This document shows, piece by piece, positions 43,847 through 55,422 of a stretch of 64,000 nucleotides of DNA (position 1 is its first letter; every line of letters begins with the position of its first letter). Below the pieces are notes generated by a model. That model saw nothing but the letters and a program-made list of their open reading frames with translations, had not been told where the DNA came from and did no database searches. The position numbers and the translations under genes are program-made. The DNA comes from Cystobasidiopsis lactophilus (taxonomy: Eukaryota; Basidiomycota; Agaricostilbomycetes; Agaricostilbales; Chionosphaeraceae): assembly GCA_001599975.1 (NCBI GenBank), contig BCIO01000002.1, positions 310,001 through 374,000 of the forward strand. Direction: 5' to 3'.

Positions 43847-46070
43847 ATGCCGGCAGCCAAGAAAAGGCCCAACGCGATCAAAGCGGAGGCTGAAAGGCAA
43901 GCCGACGATGTCGACACGCCGGCCACCTGGGAGACGACTTCGACTATCAGACAAGTCAAGTTTACACCGCCTCGCTTCGTCAAGTACATTCAGGCGACTT
44001 TCAAGGTCATTTTTAGGTTCTCGGTGAGCGTTGTTTTGGAAAACTGGAGTGCCGCCCCTAAACACTTTGCTCTAAGATCCTGTTTGCTGCTGTGCTGGCT
44101 CCACTGGTGCGTATCAGAGGTCTGTCAGTTAGCCCCGCGAGCTAAAGCCGAAGCCACAGGCCGTACTGTTCGATGTGCCTGCACTGTCGGAGCGGTGGTT
44201 CGACGAGCTCTCGGGCGCCGACGCTCCCGATCCCACGGCTTCAATCGCTCTGTCGGCAGTGACCCTTGCACTTAGCTTGGTGGCCAACATCTTTTTGGTC
44301 TTCCGCTTCTCCAAACTGCTCAACACCTCGCTCACCACCCTCTCCTGCTTGCTGTGGGTCATCAAGACCATCATCGAAATCGTCAACCTGGGGCTATTTG
44401 CGCATCGACCAACCGAGAAATGGGGCGAGGGGGTGTGGTGCTCGGTTTGGGCCACGGTGCTGTCAGGCCTGACGGCGGTACTGCTGGCCTATGACTACTT
44501 TTTCGTCGGCGCCGATTCGCTCCACATCCTCACCACGGGTCGGCGCTTCATGTTAAGTGTGGTCGCTATGGTCATTGCGCTAGGCGTCCAAGCCATCATC
44601 TTCAGCAAGATCGAAGGATGGACTTTCTTCATCGGCATTTACTACTCGGAAGTGACCATGCTTACCGTGGGATTTGGAGATTATTATCCTACACAAACAG
44701 GTACCGCCTACCTTCTGCCATGGCTTCAAAGACTGAGCTTGCAAATTGACAGCGACCAAAATTCTCCTGTTTCCGTTCCTAGTCCTCACCATCTCGCTCT
44801 TGGCACATCAGGTTACCGAAATCGTGGGGTTCTTCTCGTCTGTGCTGGACGAGAGACGAAGAGTATGGCAAGCCAAGTACAGTGAATCGCTCGAGCGCCG
44901 GTGGACAACCCGCGGGCGCAATCCAACAGGCTTGTCGGAAGAGGTGGACTTTCTGACTCGGCTGTTTCGCAAAGAGGAGGGGCTGCACCAGTATATCGAG
45001 ATGGGCGTCTCCATTTGCTTCTTGTTAGTGGCAACTTTACTTTGGCAGAGCAAAGCTGAAGTACTCCCCTTCCTCAGTTTACCCTTCTGGTTCTTTGGGG
45101 CTCTCGTGTTTAGCTACACTGAAGACTGGAGCTATGGAAATGCCCTATACTTTGTCTACGTCTTTTGTAGGACTTTTTCTTGTTGGCGAAGCGGTTCATT
45201 ATTGAATGCGTCCATGTTTAGTCTTCACTGTCGGCTGTAAGCCATTTTCTATCTCCAAAACACTTAATGCTGACAACGCATTCACAGATGGCGATTACGT
45301 TCCTGCCACTGTGCGCTACTTGCTGACTGCCGAAATGCAGGCTGACACTCACTTAACAGCCGGCCGGCCAATCGTTTTTCTGCGTATACGGGCTAGTTGC
45401 CATCCCAATCATTGCTGCACTGCTTCTCCAGACGGTGCGCTGGCACACATCTTTTAAACGACAAGCGCTTAATATGGAGGTTATAGGTTCGCAATGTGGC
45501 AACATTTTTGGGCACGCGCTCGACCAGTGCCGACAAGATGGCCCAAAAATGGGGAGAAGGGGCTATTCAACCCCACGAAGAGCTCATCACCATGCACCGC
45601 CACGACTTGGAGAGCTTGCTCGGCGACGAAATTGTCGAAGGCGACTTCAGCGACAACAAAACCGCGGAAGAGCTCATCCGGTCCATCGCTCGCCTCGAAT
45701 CTGAGAGCCGAAGCATAATGCTCAGCTTGATGTCGCCCAACGATCACGCGGCTGTTTTGCTGCAGGCGGACTACCGGCAGCAGATCCGAACCCTCCAGTC
45801 TCTGAAGCCGGACTCGGACGGCCTTCTTCGGTTGCTCTCGGGTGCCATGAGTGGTACAGAAGAAGACTCGATGGTTCATCGCGTCAGCGAATACCGCAAG
45901 ACATTTGCCAAAGTGCTTGTGCTCTGTGGCGGCATGCTCAACCTCAGTCAGTTCCCGTTCTTTTTTGATCGATCCAACCCACTAATGCTCCCATTATAGA
46001 GCCTGAGCATCGCCATATCCTGGAGAGGCGGATCTCCAAGGAGTTTCTGCCGCGGTCCCTCACGGTGTGA
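43847..46070 (+). CDS. TOK-type two-pore-domain outward-rectifier K+ channel
   Basis: Plasma-membrane potassium channel of the fungal TOK1 class (eight transmembrane helices, two pore loops in one chain). ATG 43847 gives MPAAKKRPNAIKAEAERQ, a cytosolic N-terminus. Hydrophobic helices follow (IALSAVTLALSLVANIFLVF, LSVVAMVIALGVQAIIF and others). The first selectivity filter is MLTVGFGDYYP. The second is assembled from three small exons with GTAGGA and GTAAGC donors: VFFFTVGYGDYVPAT, then QSFFCVYGLVAIPIIAALLL. A cytosolic C-terminal tail with a coiled segment ends RISKEFLPRSLTV at 46070. Both filters are intact, so a working K+-selective pore is expected. It ends 90 bp before the RpiB-family gene. 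Confidence 0.9.
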
Positions 46071-46160
46071 GAAAGGGCCACCACAAGTGCGAATCGACTC
46101 GAAATCAGCCCGACCCCATTTTTTTGCGCCGGAATCTGGGAGTGTTTTCTGCATCCAACC

Positions 46161-46809
46161 ATGTCGGAAATCAAGTGGCGAGTCGTTGTTGGCTCTGACA
46201 AGTGAGTTTGGCCGCATTCCCAATGCTCCGAACGCCACAGCTGAAAGTGGTGACGCCAGCGCGGGCACTTCCTACCGCAACAAGATCAAGGAGGACCTCG
46301 CCAAGGATCCTCGCGTTACCGAGGTCATTGATGTCGGCGTCCCTGACGCCAAGGACTCTACTGCCTACCCGCACATCGCTGTTGACGCCGCTCGCAAAAT
46401 CGTCGCTGGCGAGGCGGACCGCGCCATCCTCATTTGCGGCACTGGTCTAGGTTGGTTCCCATCGCTCTTGTGAAAGCTTACACCCCACTCAATGACAAGC
46501 TGCAGGTGTTGCGATCAGCGCCAACAAAGTGCCTGGCATCCGCGCCGTCACCGCCCACGACTCTTTCTCCGTCGAACGTGCCGTCCTCTCTAACAACGCT
46601 CAAGTCTTGTGCATGGGCGAGCGTGTTGTCGGCATCGAGCTTGCTAGGCGCTTGGCAAAGGAGTACCTCGGTTGTGAGTCATAGCTATTGCTGAGCCCTC
46701 AGCCGCGAAAGCTCATCAGCCTCCTCTTGCAGACGTTTTCGACGAGACGTCCGCTTCCGCTGAGAAGGTGGCAGCCATCTCTTCTTACGAGCAAACTACC
46801 ACCGCATAA
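46161..46809 (+). CDS. RpiB/LacA/LacB-family sugar-phosphate isomerase
   Basis: Small isomerase that interconverts aldose and ketose phosphates; the family includes ribose-5-phosphate isomerase B and tetrulose-phosphate isomerases. Exon 1 is 46161-46201 ([14 protein letters not shown]) and the intron 46202-46259 restores the family motif SDNAG, then [15 protein letters not shown]. Further motifs: ICGTGLG with the active-site cysteine, split by an intron from [18 protein letters not shown], then [17 protein letters not shown] last intron precedes [18 protein letters not shown] and the stop at 46809. About 155 residues, the family's normal size. The next gene on the same strand is a DAK-type kinase, which hints at a shared ketose-phosphate route rather than the pentose phosphate pathway. 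Confidence 0.88.
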
Positions 46810-47940
46810 TCTAGATATCCTCACGCATTGCCTTATGCCCCGTTGTTGCACTTTTGCACTTGAACTCATATCACATCATTTGCATCTCCACCTTGCGGCC
46901 CACTGGCTTCTCTTCCGCTGCCCCGAATTACTTCAGCTTGCCCAGTCGGATACCATCGGCGTTGCCGCATGCTCCGTGCGAATTTGAAGGCCTTGAAGGC
47001 TTAACTACCTTCCACCACGATTTACCCAGGCGTGTGCTTCGCGTATATCCTGAGCTTCCATGTTCTCGCTATTGGTGATGATTGCGACCCTTCTGACTCC
47101 TGAGTTGGCTTGCGTGCCATTGAACTGGCACAATTCGTTTGCCGCGAGCGGCGGCTGTGCCTCTGCCTCTTGAGGATTTCGAAACCTTCTGTAATGCCTG
47201 CTTGCGACTGCTGCCATCGAAATTATATCTGATCGAAGAAGAAGCTGCCCAAGAACTTGGTAAGATGCCTCGTTGTTCGGTCTGTCCAATGGTCAGAGGC
47301 ACTTCAAGGGATAGTCTACCCCGTTCATTCGTCTCCATCTTCTTGCCTATTTGTCCGGATCAAAAGACCAAGAAGAGTTCAATAACCGCTCCATGTGGCT
47401 TCAGTCTTGTTTCATGGAGGCATTCTGGTGAGCCAAATCCCATCTTCCCTGACTGACCCCCCGGCCACCTCATTGCGCTTTAGGCAGGATACATTTCTGA
47501 ATCTGTTGGATTAATCAGGCATTTCCTCTTGACCCTCTGCGCTGGGATGATGATAGGTACGACCGCCAACGAATGGCCTTCGCACGCGCTGGATGAAATT
47601 GGTGGCGAAAGCTGATTTTCTTCATTTTCAAGCCAGCGAGCTCCACTTTCAAAACACAGCTTCTCAAAAGGATCAACAGGGCGACGGAGGGAAGATGGGG
47701 CACATGATGCTGGCCAGGCTAGGGCACACCCAGGCCTGCCTCCGCATTTCTCATCGGGCCAGAAAAATAGACCCGGAGTTTCCTCCACCCTTCCTTCCTC
47801 TGTGCAAGCTTCCCCAAAGTTTTCTTCGCGCCCATCTCTTCAGCTGCACTTGCGTATAGCTCAGCTCGGATCCAGCGCGGTGCCAAAATCCCTTCAGTTC
47901 TCCGCTTTTTCGCTCTCTTGATCCCTCTCCGCCGAAAGCT
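46810..47940. other. 1.1 kb between isomerase and kinase
   Basis: No confident gene. One plus-strand block near 47155-47262 (LEDFETFCNACLRLLPSKL) has coding character and is followed by a GTAAGA donor, but I cannot fit a start or partner exon. The right half is pyrimidine-rich and is probably the kinase promoter and leader. Confidence 0.5.
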
Positions 47941-50346
47941 ATGACTGAAAGACATATCATCAACGATCATGCGACCTTGGTCGAGCAGTCGCTCAAGGGC
48001 GTCGTGTCCATGCACCCGACGAACAAGCTCATCCCTGCGCTGAAAGTCGTGTTCGACCCGCTGCACGACACCAAGAAGGTCTCGCTCAGTGGGTGGCCCT
48101 CCTCCCGTTTGAAGCTTGGACCTTTGAGCTCATTATCTTGCTTCTCTGCTTGCTCAGTTTCTGGAGGCGGCAGGTGAGACTCATGCATTGCGCGCTTTTG
48201 CTGCATCTCATGACGAATGAGTCTGCAGTGGACATGAACCTTTCGCTGGGTGCTGTACGTCTGCCGACTTCCTGCATTTCTCTACGCCACTGAACGTCTG
48301 GTTGCCATAGTCGTTGGAAAGGGCTTTTTGTCTGCGAGTGCCAGCGGCGACGTTTTCGCTAGTCCCTCCGCGAAACAAGTTTGTGAGCTGAACTCTCCAC
48401 TTTGGCTTTCTTTCGGGCTCTCGAGCTGAATCATTGGCAACAGCTGCTGCCATTAATAGCGTGCCTAGCGAAGAGGGCATTATCGTATTAATTACCAACT
48501 GTAGGTGGCTTGGCGCGCAGAGTGGCAAAAACGCGGGTTGAACGTCGCGCGGCTATAGACACTGGCGACAACCTGCACTTTGGCTTGGCCTGCCAGCAAG
48601 CTCGTGCTAAGGGCAATGACAAGATCGAAATGCTGGCGTGCGCTGACGATGTTGCTGTGTGAGTTCGCTTTCTGCCCGCGACATTCTCCACTAAATTTCG
48701 GAACTGGACAGCGGACGAAAGGCTGGTGCTTTAGTTGGCCGGCGAGCTCTGGCTGGCACAGTGCTAGTAGCTAAGGCTTTGGGCGCTGCTTCGGAGGCCG
48801 GCTGGTCGTTCAAGGACAGCGTGGTGCTCGGGCGGGCTCTGACTGGCGCCCTCGTTTCCGTCGCCGCCACCTTGGACCACTGCCACGTCCCTGGCCGCAC
48901 TGAGTTCGCTCAGATCCCGAAAGACACCATCGAGATTGGGCTGGGTCTCCACAACGAGCCTGTGAGGCGCCTCTCTAGCTCGACCAACACCTTTCAAAGA
49001 TGCTGATGCCGGTCTCATCTCCTCACAGGGCCGGTTTGTGGTGACTCCCCAGCCTTCTTCGCACGATCTCATTGAGCGCCTGCTCAAGCTGTGCCTGGAC
49101 CCGACCGACGAGGACCGGGCGTACGTCACGTTCAAGCCGGAGGACGAGGTGGTGCTGCTGGTGAACAACATGGGCGGCATGTCGGTGCTGGAAATGGGCG
49201 CCACCGTTCAAGAGACCTTGGTCCAGCTCCGGGCCGACTACAAGTGCCAGCCGGTGCGCGTCTACCAGGGCGCCTTTGTCACCTCCATGAACGCGCCCGG
49301 CATTTCGCTCTCCTTGCTCAACGTGTCCAACATTGCCAAGGATATCAAGAGCACCACCGCTAAAGTGCTCGAGCTCTTTGACGCGCCCCACGAGACGCTC
49401 GGCTGGCCCAGCTTGTCCCACTTTGCAAACGCCCAAGCGCCGCTCACCGACTTTGCATCGAAGTGCGTCGATTACAAGAAGGAGAACGTCGCCATCGTGC
49501 CCGGTGCTGCTAAGGCTCCCAAGTTGACCAGTAGGTTGCCCTCTCTTTCATTCAAACTTTCGTCAACTGAGCGCTGGTCAATTCACAGTCGACGCCAAGC
49601 TGCTCACTTCTGCCCTCAAGTCTGCCGCTGAGACGGCACTGGCGGCCGAGCCCGACTTGACCAAGTGGGACACGATCGTCGGCGACGGAGGTTCGTTCTC
49701 TCGGCCAGCTTCCAGTCCACAATTTTCCAATGCTGACTTCAATCGCTTGTGAGCATGAACAGACTGCGGCGAAACAGTCGCTTCCGGCTGCACTGCGGTC
49801 CTCAACGCGCTGAAAGACGACGGGCTAGGCAAGGACGGCGACCTGGTGGCCGTCTTGGGCGAGCTGACCGAGATCACGGACGACAAAATGGGCGGCACTT
49901 TGGGCGCCATCTTCTCCATCTTCTTCGCCGCCTTGACCATCCAAACCCGGGCCTACGCCACTTCCAACCCCTCTGGTCCCGTGCCATGGGGACAATTGAC
50001 CTCTGGAGCGCTGGAGGAGCTGTTCAAAGCTACCCGAGCAAGGGTGGGGCACCGGACAGTGATGGACGCGTTGATTCCCTTCGTGGAGACGCTCAAGAGC
50101 AGCGGGTTCGACCAGGCCGTCGAGGCGTGCCGGAAGGCGGCGGATGGCACGGGCGACATCCCGGCCAAGTTGGGACGGGCCACTTATGTCGAGGAGGGCA
50201 AGACCAAGGGCGTGCCCGATCCAGGTTTGTTCTCTTCCCGCTTCCTGCGCCACTTTTCGGGAGGCTGATGTGAACCTTTTGAAACAGGTGCCAAGGCGCT
50301 CTCCGAGCTGGTGGAGGGCATCCAAAAGGCCATCAAGAGCGCTTGA
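47941..50346 (+). CDS. DAK1: dihydroxyacetone kinase family protein (DAK1 + DAK2 domains)
   Basis: ATP-dependent kinase that phosphorylates dihydroxyacetone or related short ketoses. ATG 47941 (MTERHIINDHATLVEQSLKG). The 5' third is broken by many short introns; splicing restores ISGGGSGHEP, VGKGFLSASASGDVFASPSA, AAINSVPSEEG, NYTGDNLHFGLACQQAR and GRKAGALVGRRALAGT. The DAK1 domain carries the histidine that binds the substrate carbonyl (LDHCHVPGR). The DAK2 (ATP) domain has DTIVGDGDCGETVASGC, DDKMGGTLGAIFSIFF, GHRTVMDALIPF and DIPAKLGRATYV. The stop is at 50346. Residues expected for activity are all visible. Substrate could be dihydroxyacetone or erythrulose; the RpiB-family neighbour makes the second worth testing. 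Confidence 0.92.
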
Positions 50347-50642
50347 TCTTCCGACATCCTCCAGATAGCCGACTTCCTCCTCTGTGCTCTTAAGCTGTGT
50401 GTCTCTCGTATGGGTATTAAAACCAAGGACCTTTTCGACGCTTTTGCATTTTGATATTTCTTCTCTCGCCTGTGCGATGTTACCTAACGCCAAAAGGTAG
50501 TTGTGCTTGTACAATGAGCATGAGAGAGTGCCAAACAATGCAAATGGGGGGAATCTCAAGTGTGCGAACAACAAAAAAACGGGGAAATCTACGCAAGCCC
50601 ATGCGCCATGCCCACTTCCACCTTCACGTCTCCCTTTATAGC

Positions 50643-51906
50643 TCAGAACCTCAGCCTGACCTCCTGCACCTCCCACTCCTCGCCCAACCACGCGTTGACG
50701 AGCGCTTCGACCCTGCTTTCCAGCCGCTTCGCCTCCGCCACGGTCAAGCCCTCTGCCTGGCCGGCCACGCGCAGCTCCAGGACGCTCTTTGACCCGCTCT
50801 TGAACAGCGTCACTTGCTCCACTTCGCCTGGTAGTTCGACATCTGTGGAATCCCGGAGGAAGGCGAGGAGGGAGTAGGAGTAAAGCCTAGGGTTGGGCGA
50901 GGCGTCGAGCAGTTCTAAGAGGGAGGTGAGCAGGAGGGAGAGGCCTTGATACGCTATGACTCCTGTTCGTTTCGACGTTCTCGGCATCTAGACATGTGTA
51001 GATAGAGGGGAGCAGGAACGAACCTGCGACGATGATCCCGCCTAATGGGTCGGCGAGGTGGAAGCCGAAGTAAGTCGTTCCCTGTGCGATGTCCGGTACA
51101 AGTCAGCTCCAATGCGCGATAAGTAGCTAAGAGGTTGAAGGAGGACGCACGATCGCAACGAGCGCTACGAGGCCGGACCAAGCGTCTGACCGGTGGTGTA
51201 GCGCGTTGGCGGTGAGCACATTGGACTTTTCTTCCTTAGCCACCTTCATTGCTGTTCGCCGATACCCTTACTTCCTTAGCATAGATCTGAATGCTTAGGG
51301 TGGAGGGAAAGGGCAACGAACTGATGCGGTAGAGGTACTCCTTGATCAAGATGGACGCCAGAGCGAACCACGCTGCGTTGGGGTCCAGCTCGCCATGGTG
51401 GCCGCCGTGGCCCGCGTGCTCGCCGTGTTTTAACAAAGCCCAAGAGTGCATTCCTGCAAAACAGCACCCACACATCAATCGCCGCTTCCGAGCAATTGAG
51501 GCTGAGGAGGGTGCAAGCTCACCAATGCCGGCGCCTCCGCCAATCAACAGGCCCGCCACCGCTGCCGAGCCCAGCGATTCGAACTTGCCGTAGCCCAACG
51601 TAAACCTCTCGTCCGCCCCGCGCGAGGCCAGGCGGAGGGTGGCGAGCACGACGCAATCGCCCAATAAGTCGCTCAAAGAGTGGAACGAGTCGGCCAGCAG
51701 CGACGCGCTGTTCAGATACCTGCATCCACGCCACACGCCACCTTGAGTACGATAGATGAACTGGCTTAAAGCACGAACAGGGCAGCGATGGCTTTGACGC
51801 AGGCGAGGGCGATGTTGGTCAACAAACCGACCAAAGTGATCCACGAGCCCCGGCTGCTCGTCGTTGCTGGGCCATGCGAATGCGAGTGCGAGTGCGAGTG
51901 AGCCAT
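50643..51906 (-). CDS. cation diffusion facilitator (CDF) metal transporter, MMT-like
   Basis: Membrane antiporter that exports divalent metals (iron, zinc or manganese) from the cytosol or mitochondrion; style is that of fungal Mmt1/2. The likely ATG at 51906 begins with a His/Ser metal-binding run (MAHSHSHSHSHGPATT), though an upstream exon with a targeting sequence may exist because the open frame continues to a TTG near 52020. Helix 1 is ITLVGLLTNIALACVKAIAA. Helix 2 has the metal site ADSFHSLSDLLGD; helix 5 has the matching ALHHRSDAWSGLVALVAI. YFGFHLADPLGGIIVA and a C-terminal ferredoxin-like domain (VEQVTLFKSGSKSVLELRV) follow to the stop at 50643. Six or so short introns. A decayed copy of the 5' end lies at 53.9 kb. 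Confidence 0.85.
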
Positions 51907-52307
51907 CGCCAAGGCCACCGCTTCGGGGCAAAAGCGAGAAGGCGCTTGGAACTCAGGTCGGCGTGCGGAGGGAGGACCAGTGGGTGGTGGCGAACGCTCT
52001 CGGTCATCCTCAGGGCTCAACTATAGTTATGGCGATCTATGGAAAGAGATTTCAAAAGTACAAGAAGTGGAAATGGTCAAAGCGAAGGTCAGGGGGAGAG
52101 GGCACAAGAACCAGCTTGAGCTCCACTTCGCTTGCCTAGGCTAAAGAGACTGAAGCGATATTGGACGGGGAGACGAGATAAAAGTACAGAAAGAGATGGT
52201 GGTGCATTGGTGAAAAGGAGGGGGGCATAGGCGGAGGTGATGGAGGGACGATGATCACTTCCTCTGGCCGGACGGGCCGGGCTGTGTTTTGTATGTCAGC
52301 TGCTGGA

Positions 52308-53558
52308 CTACAGGGCTGTCGTTGTGGGAGAAAAGCGCACTTGGGGTTTGATCATCCGCTGCAATAATCCAGACAATTTGGGCCGCAATCCCCGGTGAAG
52401 CGGCTGTTGAGCAGCGGTAGGAAGGGCAGCGGGTGCGGCGGCGGAAGGACCAGCCCGATTGTGTTCGAAAGCCATCCGTGGCAAACCCGCTGGCACAATG
52501 TGTTGACCAGAAGCAGCAGGGGGTGCAGGCGAGCCAGTGCGAGATCGGAGAACGGGAAAGCGGACAGCAGGAAGTCCAATGTCCGCATAGTTTTCGACTT
52601 CGGCAAACGACATGAACTCGACCTTTCGGGGCGTGTGCTCCCATGAGGGATGGAGCTCGGAATCGTGGGGTCTCTCGACGATCATCACCATCCAGCGGTC
52701 GTGACTGGGATGGCCAGTCTCGAGCGGGTCCGGCTCGCCAATGATGTCCACCCATTGGGCAGCAGGCTGAGCCCACTTTGAAACTGGTCGTCAGATAGGC
52801 GATGAAACTTGAGGTGGTCAGCTTACAGTATTGTCGGCACGGGCGTGTGCCATCGGAAACGCAACCTCAGAGGGTCCTGCGGCGAACTTGTTGCCCAGCT
52901 GATACAACCCTGGCCTTGAACACAGAATGTCAAAAACCAATAGGTTGACTACTCACCTGGAGTTCAGCGGCCGAGCCCCCCTGCCTCATCAGAGAACCGA
53001 ATCATCAGGAGGAACTTTGTGGTGAGATCTAGGCTGAGGTCCTCACCAATTTCTTCAACTTATCACTAAAGTGCAACCAGACGCCGTATATGACAGTCCG
53101 AGCCAGTTTTTCCACAAGATCGGCGGCAAATTCTCCTGCGGCATTCTTGAAGCCTGTCCCTCCCCTTTGCGAAAACTTCTGGAGCTGGCGCGACACTTGA
53201 CCAAGGCGGTGAATACGAGGAAAGCTGGCAGCTTACAATGTCGCGGCTGTACAAGCTGCATAAGTCATGATAGGCGTGGTCGTTCGTAGCTTCGCCCTGT
53301 CGATGGTCCGGTTTGACACAGGGTCGCTCTCGGGTATGAAAAACCACTTACAAAACGCCACTTGTAAAAGACTTCTATGGCACGCTTGACATCATCCCAA
53401 GAGCCGCCCGCCGTTGCGTCTCTGAGCCTGGGAATGATACAGTCGAAGGCTTTCTTTTCTTTGGCATAAAGTTCACCGATGAGATATTCTGTCTTTGAAT
53501 GTTCCAGGCGACCATGCGTGCCAAAAGGAGAGTAATCAGGCCTTGCCGGCGCAGCCAT
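52308..53558 (-). CDS. orphan protein family A, copy 1
   Basis: Not recognised; first of three tandem paralogues. ATG 53558 gives MAAPARPDYSPFGTHGRLEH; an in-frame extension upstream (VRYYQIFDDL) resembles copy 2, so the start may be earlier. Family block 1: LRDATAGGSWDDVKRAIEVF YKWRF region. Block 2: AGEFAADLVEKLARTVIYGV followed by WLHFSDKLKKL and a GTGAGG donor. The last exon starts near VDIIGEPDPLETGHPSHDRW, contains MVMIVERPHDSELHPSW and ends VRFSPTTTAL at 52308. Rich in Trp and Tyr, no signal peptide or membrane helix. Its tail is longer than in the other copies. Confidence 0.55.
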
Positions 53559-53882
53559 GAGGTCGTCAAAAATCTGGTAGTAGCGGACCAAGGAGCGAGG
53601 AATGCAGAGCAGAGAGCAGTCGCCTTAGTGTTTCAAGAATGTCTTTTGAGCAGCTTCTGGCAGGACCCCGTCCTCGGAAACAGCAAAGGCCGAGGGGCAT
53701 GCAAAACAGACGAGAGCAGATGCAATCTTCGGAGTCCAAGTACATAAGCCGGGGCAGCCCGCCAAGAGTTTTAGCGAGACACATTGGAGTTAGACATCTA
53801 AAACTTGAACAGAATTGGAAAGAGATACGCTGGCCAGGTAGCTCTTAAGTCAAAGTAGACGATTCAAGCAATGCATTTGCAA

Positions 53883-54133
53883 GTCGACCCGCCGACCACA
53901 GTGATTCACGAGCCCCGGCTGGACGTGGCTGCTGCTGTGGCATACGAATGCAACGAGAATGCGAGCGCGAGTGACAGTCGCCGAGACCACTCTTCAGGAA
54001 AGGGCCAATGAAAATGGTGTCACGATTTGAGCGAGTTCGGAGCGGACGCGTGGGCGGTGGCGAATCTCAAGATGACTTTGAACTTCAGGCAATGGGTATA
54101 TTTTAAGACGGGTTTCAAAAGTACAACGAGCCG
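53883..54133 (-). pseudogene. decayed copy of the CDF transporter 5' end
   Basis: Matches the start of the CDF gene (51820-52070) in order and orientation: the block GTGATTCACGAGCCCCGGCT pairs with GTGATCCACGAGCCCCGGCT, followed by the GCGAGTGCGAGT-like His/Ser-coding repeat, now interrupted, and then TTTCAAAAGTACAA. No transporter exon beyond this follows, so only the 5' tip was duplicated. It marks the junction between orphan copies 1 and 2. Confidence 0.75.
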
Positions 54134-54329
54134 CTAAGAGCCTAAAGCTAGAAGAGGGGGAAAATGCACAAAAACGACCTTGCAAGCCCTTCCCTTTCTC
54201 AAGATAGCAGGACATAGCTGAGGTGATAAGAGTACAGATCGGGATAGCGAAGATGGCCAAGAGCATGCTGGGGTGTTGTATGGAAGAAGGCGGCGTGGTC
54301 CGTCATTGTTGGAACTGGATTTCCGCCAA

Positions 54330-55422
54330 TCACTGCTTGCTGCCACGCCCGCGAACAACATTGCCCAAGTTTCGAAGTTTATGAGCCTCTGAAGCACGCG
54401 TGGTGGGCCTGTCAGCGAATGCCTTTGCAATTTCCGCGTAAGGGTGGAAGGTGCACGGGACGGGTTCGTCCGCTCTGCCCTTCGACCTGTTGAACCTTTT
54501 GAAAAATCGGTAGATCGGGGTAGGCTTTTGAATCACAGTGGGCTGAATGTGGTGGTCTGAGATGAGGAATACGCCGGCCTGCGAAGGATGCGCTTCCCCC
54601 TCAGGTTCTGTCCAGTGTGGCGTCGGACCGCTTGGCTGTTCGGCAGTCTTAATTTTCAGTCGCATTGACACAGCGGATGGCAATTGTAAGAGGAACGCAC
54701 AATGGCAGATTGGAGGCCGCTGCCGACCACTACGTACTTCTGTCCAGACCGCAGCTCGATCGTACTACCCGTCTGAGAGCAGGACTGAGACTGGTCAGCT
54801 TCTTTGGAGCAAACTCTCCAACTCACCTTGGAAGCATGCTTCAGCCATTCGTTCAAAGGAGGCTGGTTTAGGGGGATTTTGGTCAGCGTGCACGCGGTTG
54901 GTCCCACAATGGGACGAGACCACTCACAAGGCATGTGAGCTCATATCCCAGGTTCCACCATATCTTCTCCATGACCAGGAGGCACATCTGCTGCACCTCC
55001 CCGGCCACATCGGTGAACTTGCCATGCTCTTTGTACACCTTCAGCTGCAGCAGGCCCAGAATGACCTTATTCGCTCCTTCTTCCGTTCGTTAGATGACGG
55101 CTTACAATAATTGCAGTGCACGCGCCGCTTTCTTGTGCCTTGTCCCCGTCGGACTCTTCCCAGCCCTGATGAGCAGATGTGAGCGCGGCCGCCCACCCAC
55201 CAGACTCAATAAACATACGTAATACGAGATGAAGAGGCTGCTGATGTCCTGTTTGACGGCCTCCCAATGACCTTCAGACATCTCCTTTCTGACCTTGGCG
55301 AACAACGCGAGCCGCTCCTTCTGAACTGACGCGCCGTCTGAAGCAGCTGAAGCGATAGCCTTTCGACCTCCACGTCCATGCAGACCCGTGAATTTGTAGT
55401 AGCGAGAGTCAGGCGCTGACAT
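54330..55422 (-). CDS. orphan protein family A, copy 2
   Basis: Not recognised; paralogue of copies 1 and 3. ATG 55422 gives MSAPDSRYYKFTGLHGRG. Block 1: ERLALFAKVRKEMSEGHWEA then VKQDISSLFISYY. Block 2: EVQQMCLLVMEKIWWNLGYE before a donor. Later exons read PPLNEWLKHASK and TGSTIELRSGQKYVVVGSGL. The last exon (HIQPTVIQKPTPIYRFFKRF) is basic and ends NVVRGRGSKQ at 54330. Blocks 1 and 2 occur in the same order and spacing as in the other copies; the C-terminal exon does not align well with copy 1, so the tails diverge fastest. Its promoter block (55495-55607) is duplicated upstream of copy 1 (53628-53740). Confidence 0.55.
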
